From positions 1 to 17,090 of the forward strand of contig DMLA01000213.1 of assembly GCA_003453555.1 (NCBI GenBank): a stretch of 17,090 nucleotides of DNA, given 5' to 3'. The notes below the pieces were generated by a model that was not told where the DNA came from, did not search any database, and was given only the letters and a program-made list of their open reading frames with translations. Source of the DNA: Chloroflexota bacterium (lineage in GTDB: Bacteria; Chloroflexota; Anaerolineae; UBA7937). Positions 7,611-14,372 of this stretch are shown here, piece after piece; position 1 is the stretch's first letter; each line of letters opens with the position of its first letter. Position numbers and translations under genes: made by a program.

Positions 7611-8305
7611 GAAAGTATCTTCTCTTACTACTGGTCTTGCTTGTGGCCTTGATCGCGGGCTGTCAGCGGCCCAAACCCCAGATTATCCTCCCCCAGGCTA
7701 CCGAGCCGGTGGGTACCCCTACGTCCGCTCCCCAAGCGACGGAGACGCCAATACTTGCCTCTCCCACCCCTACAGCCACGCTGGTAGCGACCCCTACCCC
7801 TTCACCCACCGCCACACCACAAGTGACGGTCCATATCGTCTCCTTTGGAGATACCCTCTTCTCCATCGCTCAGGCCTATGGGGTGACTTGGGAGGCGCTG
7901 GCCGAGGCCAATGGGTTGTCTTACCCATATTGGATATATGAAGGCCAGGAGTTGGTTATCCCCCAGGTCGGGGAGGTAACACCGGTCGCTGGCCAGGTCT
8001 ATGTAGTGGGGTACGGCGATACTCTCTTCTCTATCGCCCAGGCTTACGGTATAACTGTGGAGGTCCTGGCTGAGGCCAACGGCCTCACTTACCCCTACAC
8101 TATATATGTAGGGCAACAGTTGGTCATCCCTTTGGAGGGGATTCCGCAACCCACCCCCACAGGGCAGATATACATAGTGCAATATGGAGACACCCTTTAC
8201 TCTATCGCCCTGGCCTTTGGTCTCTCGGTGGAGGCCCTGGCTGAGGCCAATGGCCTCGCCTATCCCTATACCATCTACGTGGGACAGAGACTGGTCATCC
8301 CTTAA
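7607..8305 (+). CDS. Lipoprotein with Pro/Thr linker and three LysM domains
   Basis: A 232-residue exported lipoprotein. The signal peptide MRKYLLLLLVLLVALIAGC ends in a lipobox (IAGC) with the lipidated Cys19. A Pro/Thr/Ala-rich, probably extended linker covers about 20-73. Three LysM domains follow at about 75-119, 131-175 and 188-232. Each has the GDTL(F/Y)SIA opening, an AEANGL turn and a GQ-LVIP ending. LysM binds N-acetylglucosamine-containing glycans, usually peptidoglycan. There is no catalytic domain, so it is a wall- or surface-binding protein. AAGGAGG at 7593-7599 lies inside the end of the permease gene. The ATGA overlap suggests the two are made together, perhaps as parts of one envelope assembly. 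Confidence 0.93.
   Translation: MRKYLLLLLVLLVALIAGCQRPKPQIILPQATEPVGTPTSAPQATETPILASPTPTATLVATPTPSPTATPQVTVHIVSFGDTLFSIAQAYGVTWEALAEANGLSYPYWIYEGQELVIPQVGEVTPVAGQVYVVGYGDTLFSIAQAYGITVEVLAEANGLTYPYTIYVGQQLVIPLEGIPQPTPTGQIYIVQYGDTLYSIALAFGLSVEALAEANGLAYPYTIYVGQRLVIP
7829..8302 (+). repeat. Three tandem LysM-coding repeats
   Basis: The LysM units occupy about 7829-7963, 7997-8131 and 8168-8302, a period of 168-171 bases including short linkers. The second and third units are most alike (both YPYTIYVGQ-LVIP). This looks like internal duplication of a coding module, not a CRISPR or noncoding repeat. Confidence 0.85.
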
Positions 8306-8330
8306 AAGAGGAGAGGCGCTTGGGGAAAGA

Positions 8331-8489
8331 GGCGGGGAAGCGGACGAAATATTCTGGTTTTGCTTGCCTCAGGTGTTAGAGATGATCGATGGTGGGGAGA
8401 TCGAGGATGCTAAAACCATCATCGCTCTCCTCGTTTTATGGGCTAGAAGCGATAACGTCCTTTCACGGAGAAGAAGGGAGGAGGTATGA
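8331..8489 (+). pseudogene. C-terminal remnant of a Nudix ADP-ribose pyrophosphatase
   Basis: In the frame ending at TGA 8487-8489 the translation contains ADEIFWFCLPQVLEMIDGG followed by EIEDAKTIIALLVLWAR. This matches the end of Nudix ADP-ribose pyrophosphatases (the pattern E-EALEMI-GEI-DAKTI-GLL). The Nudix box and the whole N-terminal portion are absent, because the upstream sequence in that frame runs into the LysM lipoprotein gene. I therefore read it as a decayed 3' end left by a deletion. It reaches into the first bases of gcvH (ATGA at 8486-8489), as an intact gene coupled to gcvH would. The match is from memory of the family and not from an alignment. A short translated product cannot be excluded. 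Confidence 0.55.
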
Positions 8490-8869
8490 ACCCGCGGGAC
8501 TGCAAATATAGCAAAGAACACGAGTGGGTGAGGCTCGAGGGGGGGCTGGCTAGCGTCGGGATCACCGATTATGCCCAAGACCAGTTGGGCGATATAGTCT
8601 ATGTGGAGTTGCCGCCTCTCGGGGAGATCTTGACCCAGTTTGAACCCTTCGGGGTGGTGGAGTCGGTGAAAGCGGCCTCGGACCTCTATGCGCCTCTCAG
8701 CGGGGAGGTGTTGGAGGTGAACGAGGAGTTGAGCGACCACCCCGAGTTCGTCAACGAGGATCCCTATGGCCAGGGTTGGATGATAAAGATCGAGCCTTCA
8801 GATACCTCCCAACTGGACAACCTCTTGACCGCCGAGGAGTACGAGAAGTACCTAAAAGGGCTCGAGTAA
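8486..8869 (+). CDS. gcvH: Glycine cleavage system H protein
   Basis: The lipoylated carrier of the glycine cleavage system. It moves the aminomethyl group from the P-protein (GcvPA/PB) to the T-protein and is reoxidised by the L-protein. The 127-residue length is typical. The N-terminal KEHEWVRLEG and GITDYAQDQLGDIVYVELP motifs and the lipoyl site GVVESVKAASDLYAPLSGEV with Lys62 are intact, as is the ending NEDPYGQGWMIKI. GGGAGGAGG lies directly upstream of the ATG. It overlaps the Nudix relic by four bases. A decayed second copy lies downstream of gcvT, so this upstream copy is presumably the one in use. Confidence 0.98.
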   Translation: MNPRDCKYSKEHEWVRLEGGLASVGITDYAQDQLGDIVYVELPPLGEILTQFEPFGVVESVKAASDLYAPLSGEVLEVNEELSDHPEFVNEDPYGQGWMIKIEPSDTSQLDNLLTAEEYEKYLKGLE

Positions 8870-8874
8870 GTAAG

Positions 8875-8997
8875 ATGGAGAACGAGTTTAAGGAGGATTG
8901 GGGGTTCGTCGTCACCGTGACAGAAGCAGATCTAGTGACCTACGGTGAGGCGAAGGATTCAGATACTACAATTCTCACCGGTCTGGACCGCGACTAG
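8875..8997 (+). CDS. Possible 40-residue open frame between gcvH and gcvT, unknown
   Basis: The 209-base space between gcvH and the gcvT start contains an ATG frame of 40 codons, five bases after the gcvH stop (MENEFKEDWGFVVTVTEADL at its start, GLDRD at its end). The composition is protein-like and acidic, with no hydrophobic segment and no cysteine. No good ribosome site precedes the ATG. I recognise no family. It could be a small protein, a remnant of a deleted gene, or chance. The rest of the gap (8998-9066) shows nothing I can identify. Confidence 0.2.
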   Translation: MENEFKEDWGFVVTVTEADLVTYGEAKDSDTTILTGLDRD

Positions 8998-9066
8998 GAG
9001 ATGTTCTGGTCGAAGTAGGCAAGATGTTAGGTGGTCTTTCGCCCTAACTATTTAATACAACCCTCT

Positions 9067-9077
9067 GGAGGAGGTGA
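9067..9077 (+). promoter_or_regulatory. Ribosome binding site fixing the gcvT start
   Basis: GGAGGAGGTGA is a strong match to the 16S anti-SD and sits right before TTG 9079. It rules for this start over GTG 9031, which has no such site and would add 16 residues unlike other T-proteins. Confidence 0.8.
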
Positions 9078-9078
9078 G

Positions 9079-10170
9079 TTGAAGAGGACACCTTTGTACG
9101 AAGCCCATCTAGCGCTGGGAGCGCGGATGGTGGAATTCGCCGGCTGGTTGATGCCGGTGCAGTATACGGGCATCCTGGAGGAGCACCGTGCCGTGCGGGA
9201 GCGAGCAGGGCTCTTCGACATATCCCATATGGGAGAGATGGAGTTGCGAGGCAAAGGAGCGCTCCGCTTCTTACAGCGGGCGCTGACCAACGATGCCTCC
9301 CGTTTAGCGACAGGCCAGGCCCAATATACCCTCCTTTGCAATCATAAAGGGGGTGTCATCGATGATCTCTTGGTGTATAGGCGAGGGGAGGAGCGCTACC
9401 TTTTGGTTGTGAACGCCGCCAACACGGGGAAGGACTACCAATGGCTCTCGGGTTTGGAGCCGGATGCAGAGTTGGTGGATCTCTCCATGGATACGGCGCT
9501 TCTCGCCCTCCAGGGCCCGAGTTCCCAGGACATCCTTTGCCGCTTGACAAGTATTGACCTTGCCTCTTTGTCGTATTATTGTTCTATAGAGGGCCAAGTG
9601 GGGGGGGTGGAGGCGCTTATATCTCGCACGGGCTACACGGGGGAGGATGGCTTTGAGTTATTCGTGCCCTGGGAGACAGCCCCAGATTTATGGCGTAGAA
9701 TCCTAGAGGTGGGCAAGGAGGATGGTCTGATCCCCGTAGGACTGGGAGCCAGGGATACCTTGCGCTTGGAGGCGGCCATGCCTCTCCACGGACACGAATT
9801 GGACGAGACGATCACTCCATTGGAAGCAGGACTCACTCGCTTTGTAGATTTCAATAAGGCGGATTTCGTGGGGAAGGAGGCCCTGCTACAACAGAGAGAG
9901 GGGACCTTAGAACGTGGGCTCATTGGCTTGGCTATGGAGGAAGCAGGGATACCCAGGCATGGATACCCTATACTTTCTAAAGGTAAAGAGGTAGGAGGAG
10001 TAACCAGCGGTACATACTCCCCTACCCTTAATCGCCCCATCGCTATGGGATACGTTCAGCACTCCTATATCGAAGAGGGCACGGAACTAGAGGTGCTGAT
10101 CCACGGTAGACCTCGCCGGGCGAGGGTAGTTAGGCTCCCATTTTATGAGAGGAAAAGGAGGGTGGGATAA
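9079..10170 (+). CDS. gcvT: Glycine cleavage system T protein (aminomethyltransferase)
   Basis: Transfers the one-carbon unit from aminomethyl-lipoyl GcvH to tetrahydrofolate, releasing ammonia and forming 5,10-methylene-THF. With TTG 9079 as start the protein has 363 residues, the usual length, and the normal N-terminus KRTPLYEAHLALGARMVEFAGW. Family motifs are GLFDISHMGEM (44-54), GGVIDDLLVYR (91-101, with the folate-site acidic pair Asp95/96), VNAAN (111-115), SRTGYTGEDGFEL and LGARDTLRLEA in the middle, and the C-terminal barrel with TSGTYSPTLNRPIAMGYV. The gene stands 209 bases behind gcvH, a loose join for this operon. Its stop codon overlaps the decayed start of a second gcvH. Confidence 0.97.
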   Translation: MKRTPLYEAHLALGARMVEFAGWLMPVQYTGILEEHRAVRERAGLFDISHMGEMELRGKGALRFLQRALTNDASRLATGQAQYTLLCNHKGGVIDDLLVYRRGEERYLLVVNAANTGKDYQWLSGLEPDAELVDLSMDTALLALQGPSSQDILCRLTSIDLASLSYYCSIEGQVGGVEALISRTGYTGEDGFELFVPWETAPDLWRRILEVGKEDGLIPVGLGARDTLRLEAAMPLHGHELDETITPLEAGLTRFVDFNKADFVGKEALLQQREGTLERGLIGLAMEEAGIPRHGYPILSKGKEVGGVTSGTYSPTLNRPIAMGYVQHSYIEEGTELEVLIHGRPRRARVVRLPFYERKRRVG

Positions 10171-10272
10171 TTCCTAGGGATTGCAGACACTAAGGAGCGT
10201 GAATTGGTGCGTCTGGAGGGCAAGGTTGCCGTTATAGGCATAACCGACTATGTTTAGTCTCAATTGTCCGAT
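10167..10272 (+). pseudogene. Decayed second gcvH
   Basis: The sequence right after gcvT aligns with gcvH from its first codon. ATA ATT CCT AGG GAT TGC at 10167-10184 matches ATG AAC CCG CGG GAC TGC of the intact gene. After a 2-nt deletion the frame continues from about 10192 as KERELVRLEGKVAVIGITDY, against KEHEWVRLEGGLASVGITDY in GcvH, then TAG at 10255-10257 where GcvH has Gln, then SQLSD. Over 28 aligned positions I count 17 identities. The lost start, the frameshift and the nonsense codon make it nonfunctional. No lipoyl-lysine region follows. The remaining 58 bases to gcvPA may hold scraps of the 3' end: LSDH resembles the ELSDH of GcvH, suggesting an internal deletion, but that part is weak. 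Confidence 0.88.
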
Positions 10273-10330
10273 CACGCATGGGTGACCTCCGAGCTACGAA
10301 GGTCACTCTCAAGGGTGAAGGGGGCGGCTT

Positions 10331-11668
10331 ATGAGTTACCTGCCACATACTGATTCCGACCGGAAGAGGATGCTCGAGGCCATAGGCGTCGATTCTATCG
10401 ATAGGCTCTTGGAGGTTGTACCCGAGGAAAGTCGCTACCCCTCTCTTGATCTCCCCCCTGCTCTCTCGGAGATGGAGGTGGTGCGGTTCCTCCGAGGGTT
10501 GGCGGAAGAGAACGCGGATCTAGACCACCACCCTTGCTTTTTGGGTGCCGGGGCTTACCGTCATTTCATCCCCGCGGTGGTGGATCACGTTCTACGACGG
10601 GGGGAGTTCTACACCGCCTATACCCCTTATCAACCGGAGGCCAGCCAAGGGACCTTGACCGCCATCTACGAGTATCAGAGCATGATCTGCGACCTCACAG
10701 GCATGGATGTGACTAACGCCTCCCTCTATGATGGGGCTTCAGCCGTGGCGGAGGCGGCCCTCATGGCCGCGCGTATCACCCGCCGCGAGGAGTTAGTTGT
10801 AGCCCGAAACGTCCATCCAGCCTACCGCCAGGTGCTTTCAACCTATACTCAAGGCCTGGGGCTGCCCATAAGGGAGGTGGGGTACGACCACCAGGGCCGG
10901 ATGGACCTGGCTTCTGTAAGAGAGAGCCTATCCTCCGATTCCGCTTGTCTTATTGTCCAGCATCCGAACTTCTTCGGTTGCCTAGAGGATCTATCTGCGG
11001 CTAGCGAATTAGCCCATAGGGTTGGCGCCCTTCTCGTGGCTTGCGTGGACCCCATCGCTCTGGGGCTTTTCCGCCCTCCAGGGGAGGAAGGAGCCGATCT
11101 GGTGGTGGGAGAAGCCCAGGCTTTGGGGAACCCTTTGAGTTTTGGAGGGCCCTATCTCGGCTTCTTGGCCTGTGGGCAGGAATATATGCGCCAACTTCCG
11201 GGACGTTTGGTGGGGATGACTACCGATACCCAGGGGCGCCGAGGGTTCGTCCTCACCCTCCAAACCCGGGAGCAGCATATCCGCCGGGAGAAGGCTACTT
11301 CTAATATCTGCTCTAACGAGGCGTTAGTCGCTCTGGCGGCCACCGTCTATCTGGCGGCCATGGGGAAGCAAGGGCTGCGCCAGGTGGCGGAACTCTGTTT
11401 CCATAAGGCCCATTACGCCGCTCGTCAAATAGAGGGGCTTCCCGGGTTCTCGCTCCCCTTCGGCGAATTCTTTAAGGAGTTCGTGGTGAAGACACCTCTT
11501 TCTCCTCGGGAGGTGAACGGTAAGTTGTGGGAGAGGGGTATCGTCGGTGGCTACGACTTGGGGCGCGATTACCCGGAATTGGCCGATGGTTTGCTCTTTT
11601 GTGTGACGGAGATGAACCCCAAGGAGGAGATTGACGCCTTGGTTCGGGCGCTGGAGGAGGTAAGGTGA
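10331..11668 (+). CDS. gcvPA: Glycine dehydrogenase (decarboxylating) subunit 1
   Basis: N-terminal half of the split P-protein. With GcvPB it decarboxylates glycine and loads the aminomethyl group on lipoyl-GcvH. The 445 residues match the usual length of subunit 1. It opens with MSYLPHTDSDRKRMLEAIGV, as family members do, and carries FLGAGAYRHFIPAVVDH (70-86), YTPYQPEASQGTL (97-109), LYDGASA (132-138) and REQHIRREKATSNICSNEAL. It has a PLP fold-type I architecture but, as expected, not the PLP lysine, which is on subunit 2. The leader has only a modest AAGGGGG site. The 3' end overlaps the aminotransferase gene as GTGA. Confidence 0.97.
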   Translation: MSYLPHTDSDRKRMLEAIGVDSIDRLLEVVPEESRYPSLDLPPALSEMEVVRFLRGLAEENADLDHHPCFLGAGAYRHFIPAVVDHVLRRGEFYTAYTPYQPEASQGTLTAIYEYQSMICDLTGMDVTNASLYDGASAVAEAALMAARITRREELVVARNVHPAYRQVLSTYTQGLGLPIREVGYDHQGRMDLASVRESLSSDSACLIVQHPNFFGCLEDLSAASELAHRVGALLVACVDPIALGLFRPPGEEGADLVVGEAQALGNPLSFGGPYLGFLACGQEYMRQLPGRLVGMTTDTQGRRGFVLTLQTREQHIRREKATSNICSNEALVALAATVYLAAMGKQGLRQVAELCFHKAHYAARQIEGLPGFSLPFGEFFKEFVVKTPLSPREVNGKLWERGIVGGYDLGRDYPELADGLLFCVTEMNPKEEIDALVRALEEVR

Positions 11669-12822
11669 ACGAACTGTTGATGATCCCGGGCCCCGTGGAG
11701 TTCGAGCCGGCGGTGCTCCAGGCTATGGCTACCAAGACCTCCAGCCATATCTCGCCTGACTTCATCGAGGTTTTCGGCCACTCTTTGGAGAGGCTGAGGG
11801 AGGTTTTCCTGACTGAAGAGGGGCAGCCCTTCGTGGTGGCTGGCTCGGGGACCCTGGCTATGGAGATGGCGGCGGCCAACCTCATCGAGCCTGGAGATAG
11901 AGTCTTACTGGTCGATACCGGCTACTTCAGCCATCGTTTCGCCTCTATCTGTGAGCGGTACGGGGCTGGTGTGACCCAGGTGGGAGCCATCCTGGGAGAT
12001 GTCCCCTCCTTGGAGGAGGTGGAGAGGAATCTGAGGGGCGCAAAATATAAGTTGCTCCTGGCTACCCATGTCGATACCTCCACCGGGGTGCTTGTCGATG
12101 TGGCCCCTTTGGGAAGCCTGGCCCGCCGATATGGGGCCTTGAGCGTGGTTGATAGCGTCTGTGCCACGGGGGGCGAGGAGTTCCGTCAGGAAGAGTGGGG
12201 GATCGATATCTGTCTCACCGCTTCTCAGAAGGCTTTGGGGGTCCCTCCAGGCTTGGCTATCCTGATGGTTAGTCCCCGGGCCTTAGATCTTTTCCGGGAG
12301 CGCGGTACCCCTGTGGCCAACTATTATGCCGATTTCGCCAATTGGCTCCCCATCATGGAGGCGTATGAGGCCCGGAAAGCGAGTTATTTCGGCACTCCGC
12401 CTGTCAACCTCATATACGCTCTTGGGGAGAGCCTGGAAGAGATCCTGGGCCAGGGGATGGAGGCTCGATTTCGACATCATAGGGTCATAAGCGAGGCCTT
12501 CAAGGCGGCTATGACCGCTTTAGGGTTGAAGCAGGTGCCTGCTTTGGAGGTGGCAGCCCACACCATGAGCGCTATCTACTACCCGGAGGGGGTAGGCAAG
12601 GAACTTCTGGGCGAGATAAGAGAGCGGGGCGTTGTCGTGGCTGGTGGCTTGCACCCTCAAATCAAAGAGCGCTATTTCAGAGTGGGGCATATGGGTGGTG
12701 TCAGCGGTGGCCACATATTGGCTACGGTAGGAGCCATCGAGGGGGCGCTTCAGGCCTCCGGCTACAGGTTTGAGTTGGGTGCGGGGTTGGTTGCCGCTCA
12801 AAAGGTGTTAAAGGAGTTGTAG
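11665..12822 (+). CDS. Class V aminotransferase, alanine/serine-glyoxylate type
   Basis: PLP enzyme of 385 residues, like alanine-glyoxylate and serine-pyruvate aminotransferases. The opening MIPGPVEFEPAVLQAMA is diagnostic of the family. Further features are GSGTLAMEMAAANL (60-73), THVDTSTGV (134-142), the PLP-pyridine Asp in VVDSVCATGG (Asp163), the Schiff-base Lys189 in TASQKALGVPPG, and FGTPPVNLIYAL. The GTG start overlaps the gcvPA stop, with GGAGGAGG close by. It lies between the two P-protein subunit genes. A natural role would be making glycine from glyoxylate, or linking serine and glycine pools, next to the cleavage system. Substrate and direction are inference, and 2-aminoethylphosphonate-type or other class V activities are possible. 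Confidence 0.88.
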   Translation: MNELLMIPGPVEFEPAVLQAMATKTSSHISPDFIEVFGHSLERLREVFLTEEGQPFVVAGSGTLAMEMAAANLIEPGDRVLLVDTGYFSHRFASICERYGAGVTQVGAILGDVPSLEEVERNLRGAKYKLLLATHVDTSTGVLVDVAPLGSLARRYGALSVVDSVCATGGEEFRQEEWGIDICLTASQKALGVPPGLAILMVSPRALDLFRERGTPVANYYADFANWLPIMEAYEARKASYFGTPPVNLIYALGESLEEILGQGMEARFRHHRVISEAFKAAMTALGLKQVPALEVAAHTMSAIYYPEGVGKELLGEIRERGVVVAGGLHPQIKERYFRVGHMGGVSGGHILATVGAIEGALQASGYRFELGAGLVAAQKVLKEL

Positions 12823-12823
12823 T

Positions 12824-14308
12824 ATGGATGAGCCTCTGCTCTTCGAACTCAGTTCGCCGGGACGAACCGGTTTCTCCTTGCCGGCGTGCGATGTGCCGAA
12901 AACACCGCTACCGGAAGGTCGAGTTCGGGATGATCTTTCCCTTCCCGAGGTGAGTGAGAGGGATCTGATTAAACATTTCACCCGTCTCTCCCAACTCAAC
13001 TTCTCGGTAGACACGGGGTTTTACCCCCTGGGCTCTTGCACCATGAAATATAACCCTAAGGTCAACGAGGAGATGGCCCGCTTGCCTGGATTTGCCCATA
13101 TCCACCCCTATCAGGATGAGGGGTTAGTGCAGGGGGCTTTGCGACTGATGTACGAGTTGCAAGAATATCTAGCGGAGATAGCGGGGCTACCGGCGGTAAG
13201 CCTCCAACCGGCGGCGGGGGCCCATGGGGAGTTGACGGGGATGCTTATGGTGCGGGCCTACCACCAAAACCGCCATGATAGAGAGCGGAGGGTGGTCTTG
13301 GTTCCAGACTCGGCCCACGGCACCAATCCGGCTACGGCGGCCATGTGTGGCTACCGGGTGATGACCATCCCCTCCGATGGGCGAGGGAATATAGACGCCG
13401 ATATTTTACGGGATAGAGCCGATGAGTCGGTAGCGGCTCTGATGCTCACCAACCCCAACACCCTGGGCCTCTTCGAGGAGCGGATCTTGGAGGTGGCGGA
13501 GATCATCCATGGCCTGGGAGCCCTCATCTACTGCGATGGGGCCAATATGAACGCTCTCTTGGGTATCGCCAAGCCAGGAGAACTGGGGATGGATATCCTC
13601 CATTACAACTTGCACAAGACGTTTGCCACCCCGCATGGTGGGGGAGGGCCAGGGGCCGGGGCCACGGCGGTGAGGGAGGATCTGGCTCCCTTCTTGCCTC
13701 TCCCCTTGGTGGCCAGGAGGGAGACGAGCGAGGGAACGAGATACTATCTCGATTATGACCGTCCTCTATCCATCGGGAAGGTGGGCTCCTTCTATGGTAA
13801 CTTCGGGGTGATGGTGAAGGCCTACGCCTATATCCGATCCTTGGGTGGTGATGGCTTGCGGGAGGTAAGCGAAGACGCGGTGCTCAACGCCAACTATCTT
13901 CTGAGCGGACTTAAGGGCTACTATTATCTCCCTTACGATAGACCTTGCCTCCACGAATGTGTATTCTCCGGCAGATGGCAAAAGGAGATCGGCGTCCGCA
14001 CCCTAGATATCGCTAAGCGGCTCATCGATTTCGGCTTCCACCCCCCAACTATCTATTTCCCCTTGATCGTGGAGGAAGCCCTCATGATCGAGCCCACGGA
14101 GACGGAGAGCCTGGAGACGTTGGAGGGTTTCCTAGCCGCCATGAAGGAGATCGCTCGGGAGGCGAGGGAGGAGCCAGATACCCTGCGGTCGGCACCCCAC
14201 AAGATGCCCCTCAGCCGTCTCGATGAGGTAACCGCTGCCCGTAGGCCCAATCTGAGGTGGAAAGGCGGGTTTGACAAGGGGGGGTCTTTCCTCTTAAAAT
14301 TCTCATAG
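12824..14308 (+). CDS. gcvPB: Glycine dehydrogenase (decarboxylating) subunit 2
   Basis: C-terminal, PLP-carrying half of the P-protein, 494 residues, the usual length for subunit 2. Motifs are FYPLGSCTMKYNPK (66-79), SLQPAAGAHGELTGM (126-140), PDSAHGTNPATAAMCG (161-176), CDGANMNA (237-244) and the PLP lysine in HYNLHKTFATPHGGGGPG (Lys265). The C-terminal portion has VGSFYGNFGVMVKAYAYI and HECVFSG. The ATG begins one base after the aminotransferase stop, so the three genes gcvPA-aminotransferase-gcvPB form one tight unit. The end of the gene also contains a predicted promoter for the sigma factor gene that follows. Confidence 0.98.
   Translation: MDEPLLFELSSPGRTGFSLPACDVPKTPLPEGRVRDDLSLPEVSERDLIKHFTRLSQLNFSVDTGFYPLGSCTMKYNPKVNEEMARLPGFAHIHPYQDEGLVQGALRLMYELQEYLAEIAGLPAVSLQPAAGAHGELTGMLMVRAYHQNRHDRERRVVLVPDSAHGTNPATAAMCGYRVMTIPSDGRGNIDADILRDRADESVAALMLTNPNTLGLFEERILEVAEIIHGLGALIYCDGANMNALLGIAKPGELGMDILHYNLHKTFATPHGGGGPGAGATAVREDLAPFLPLPLVARRETSEGTRYYLDYDRPLSIGKVGSFYGNFGVMVKAYAYIRSLGGDGLREVSEDAVLNANYLLSGLKGYYYLPYDRPCLHECVFSGRWQKEIGVRTLDIAKRLIDFGFHPPTIYFPLIVEEALMIEPTETESLETLEGFLAAMKEIAREAREEPDTLRSAPHKMPLSRLDEVTAARRPNLRWKGGFDKGGSFLLKFS
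14271..14300 (+). promoter_or_regulatory. Near-consensus promoter for the sigma factor gene
   Basis: TTGACA at 14271-14276 and TAAAAT at 14295-14300 are separated by 18 bases. It lies inside the last codons of gcvPB and would start RNA near 14307, so the sigma gene can be expressed apart from the gcv operon. The elements look housekeeping-type, not ECF-type. Confidence 0.6.
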
Positions 14309-14322
14309 TGAACCTTTAGTCT

Positions 14323-14347
14323 CTCCATATTGTGTATATATGGGGAG
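14323..14347 (+). repeat. Inverted repeat in the leader of the sigma factor gene
   Basis: CTCCATAT at 14323-14330 can pair with ATATGGGGAG at 14338-14347, with two unpaired G and a loop of seven bases. It lies about 15 bases after the predicted start of transcription and covers the ATG at 14340. It may be an operator or an RNA hairpin. There is no U-run, so it is not a terminator. Confidence 0.35.
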
Positions 14348-14372
14348 GGAAGCGTCCAAAGCGGGTGGGGGG

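Noticed and set aside
7829..8302. CRISPR-like or intergenic tandem repeat
   Set aside because: The period of about 170 bases is fully explained by three LysM domains in one reading frame.
8306..8485. Glycine riboswitch ahead of the gcv genes
   Set aside because: A GAGAGG-like stretch is present, but I found no conserved glycine aptamer core or tandem arrangement. The sequence reads better as a Nudix coding remnant.
9544..9580. TTGACA inside gcvT as a promoter
   Set aside because: No fitting -10 lies 16-19 bases downstream, and it falls inside a well conserved coding region.
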